Origin: a bacterium
GTDB lineage: Bacteria > Auribacterota > UBA3054 > B51-G9
Direction: 5' to 3'
Length of the DNA: 14,913 bases
Assembly (NCBI GenBank): GCA_029933535.1
Contig: JAOZNZ010000004.1
Location: forward strand, 9,745 to 24,657
Below the pieces are notes generated by a model. That model saw only the letters and a list, made by a program, of their open reading frames with translations, searched no databases and was not told the DNA's origin. Shown here one piece after another: positions 14,882-14,913 of this stretch (positions are counted from its first letter, which is position 1; each line of letters starts with the position of its first letter). A program made the translations under genes and the position numbers.

Positions 14882-14913
14882 CCCCTCCTTCCAAGGAGGG
14901 GTGCGCTTTAGCG
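14882..14913. repeat. Palindromic repeat element, cut by the window end
   Basis: CCCCTCCTT and AAGGAGGGG (14882-14890 / 14893-14901) are perfect inverted arms with a 2-base centre; as RNA this is an 8-bp stem with a 4-base loop. A second short palindrome (CGCT TT AGCG, 14904-14913) reaches the last base, so the element probably continues. The layout of adjoining palindromes is typical of dispersed REP-type elements. Confidence 0.65.

Overview
The window is a dense, AT-rich bacterial segment in which every convincing gene lies on the minus strand. Transcription therefore runs from the right end to the left: dxr, an antitoxin/PIN-toxin pair, rseP, xseB, dxs, an NtrB-type kinase, an NtrC-type regulator, a DUF2062 membrane protein, a tandem glycosyltransferase, a DEAD-box RNA helicase and an exported GH43 glycosidase. 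The gene content (MEP isoprenoid pathway, site-2 protease, sigma-54 activator, exported glycan hydrolase) fits a free-living Gram-negative-type heterotroph. The intergenic repeat style recalls uncultured lineages around the PVC group (Kiritimatiellota, Lentisphaerota, Omnitrophota), but that placement is a low-confidence inference. No RNA gene, transposase, integrase or CRISPR array was found, and no gap between genes exceeds about 230 bases.

Right part (about 8.9-14.9 kb): an envelope and isoprenoid housekeeping block. Dxr and Dxs, the first two enzymes of the MEP pathway, bracket rseP and xseB. The widespread dxr-rseP pair is split by a vapBC-like toxin-antitoxin module. That module has its own promoter with perfect -35 and -10 consensus boxes at 17-bp spacing, and a toxin start fused to the antitoxin stop by an ATGA overlap.

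Middle part (about 5.7-8.8 kb): a soluble PAS histidine kinase and a sigma-54-dependent response regulator, overlapping by ATGA, make a complete two-component pair. A small DUF2062 membrane protein follows, then a protein with two GT2 glycosyltransferase domains and C-terminal membrane helices. These probably act in surface glycan or glycolipid synthesis.

Left part (about 0.2-3.7 kb): a DEAD-box helicase and a two-domain exported protein. The latter joins a predicted TIM-barrel-like domain of unrecognised family to a GH43 beta-propeller whose catalytic triad is intact.

The most unusual feature is between the genes. Nearly every gap is packed with short degenerate tandem arrays of fixed period: 7 bp (CAGGTGT, GTTCRGT, ATTAACT), 8 bp (CCATTACT, AATCCAAT, TATGATTT), 9 bp (TTCAAGGAC-like) or 10 bp (ATTCGTGTCC-like), plus a few GC-rich palindromes. 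Several arrays run right up to, or into, start and stop codons. rseP is flanked by the same heptamer in opposite orientations. Only the helicase-GH43 gap and the promoter gap of the toxin-antitoxin module lack such arrays. Most genes also lack a recognisable Shine-Dalgarno sequence; the exceptions are the GH43 gene and the antitoxin.
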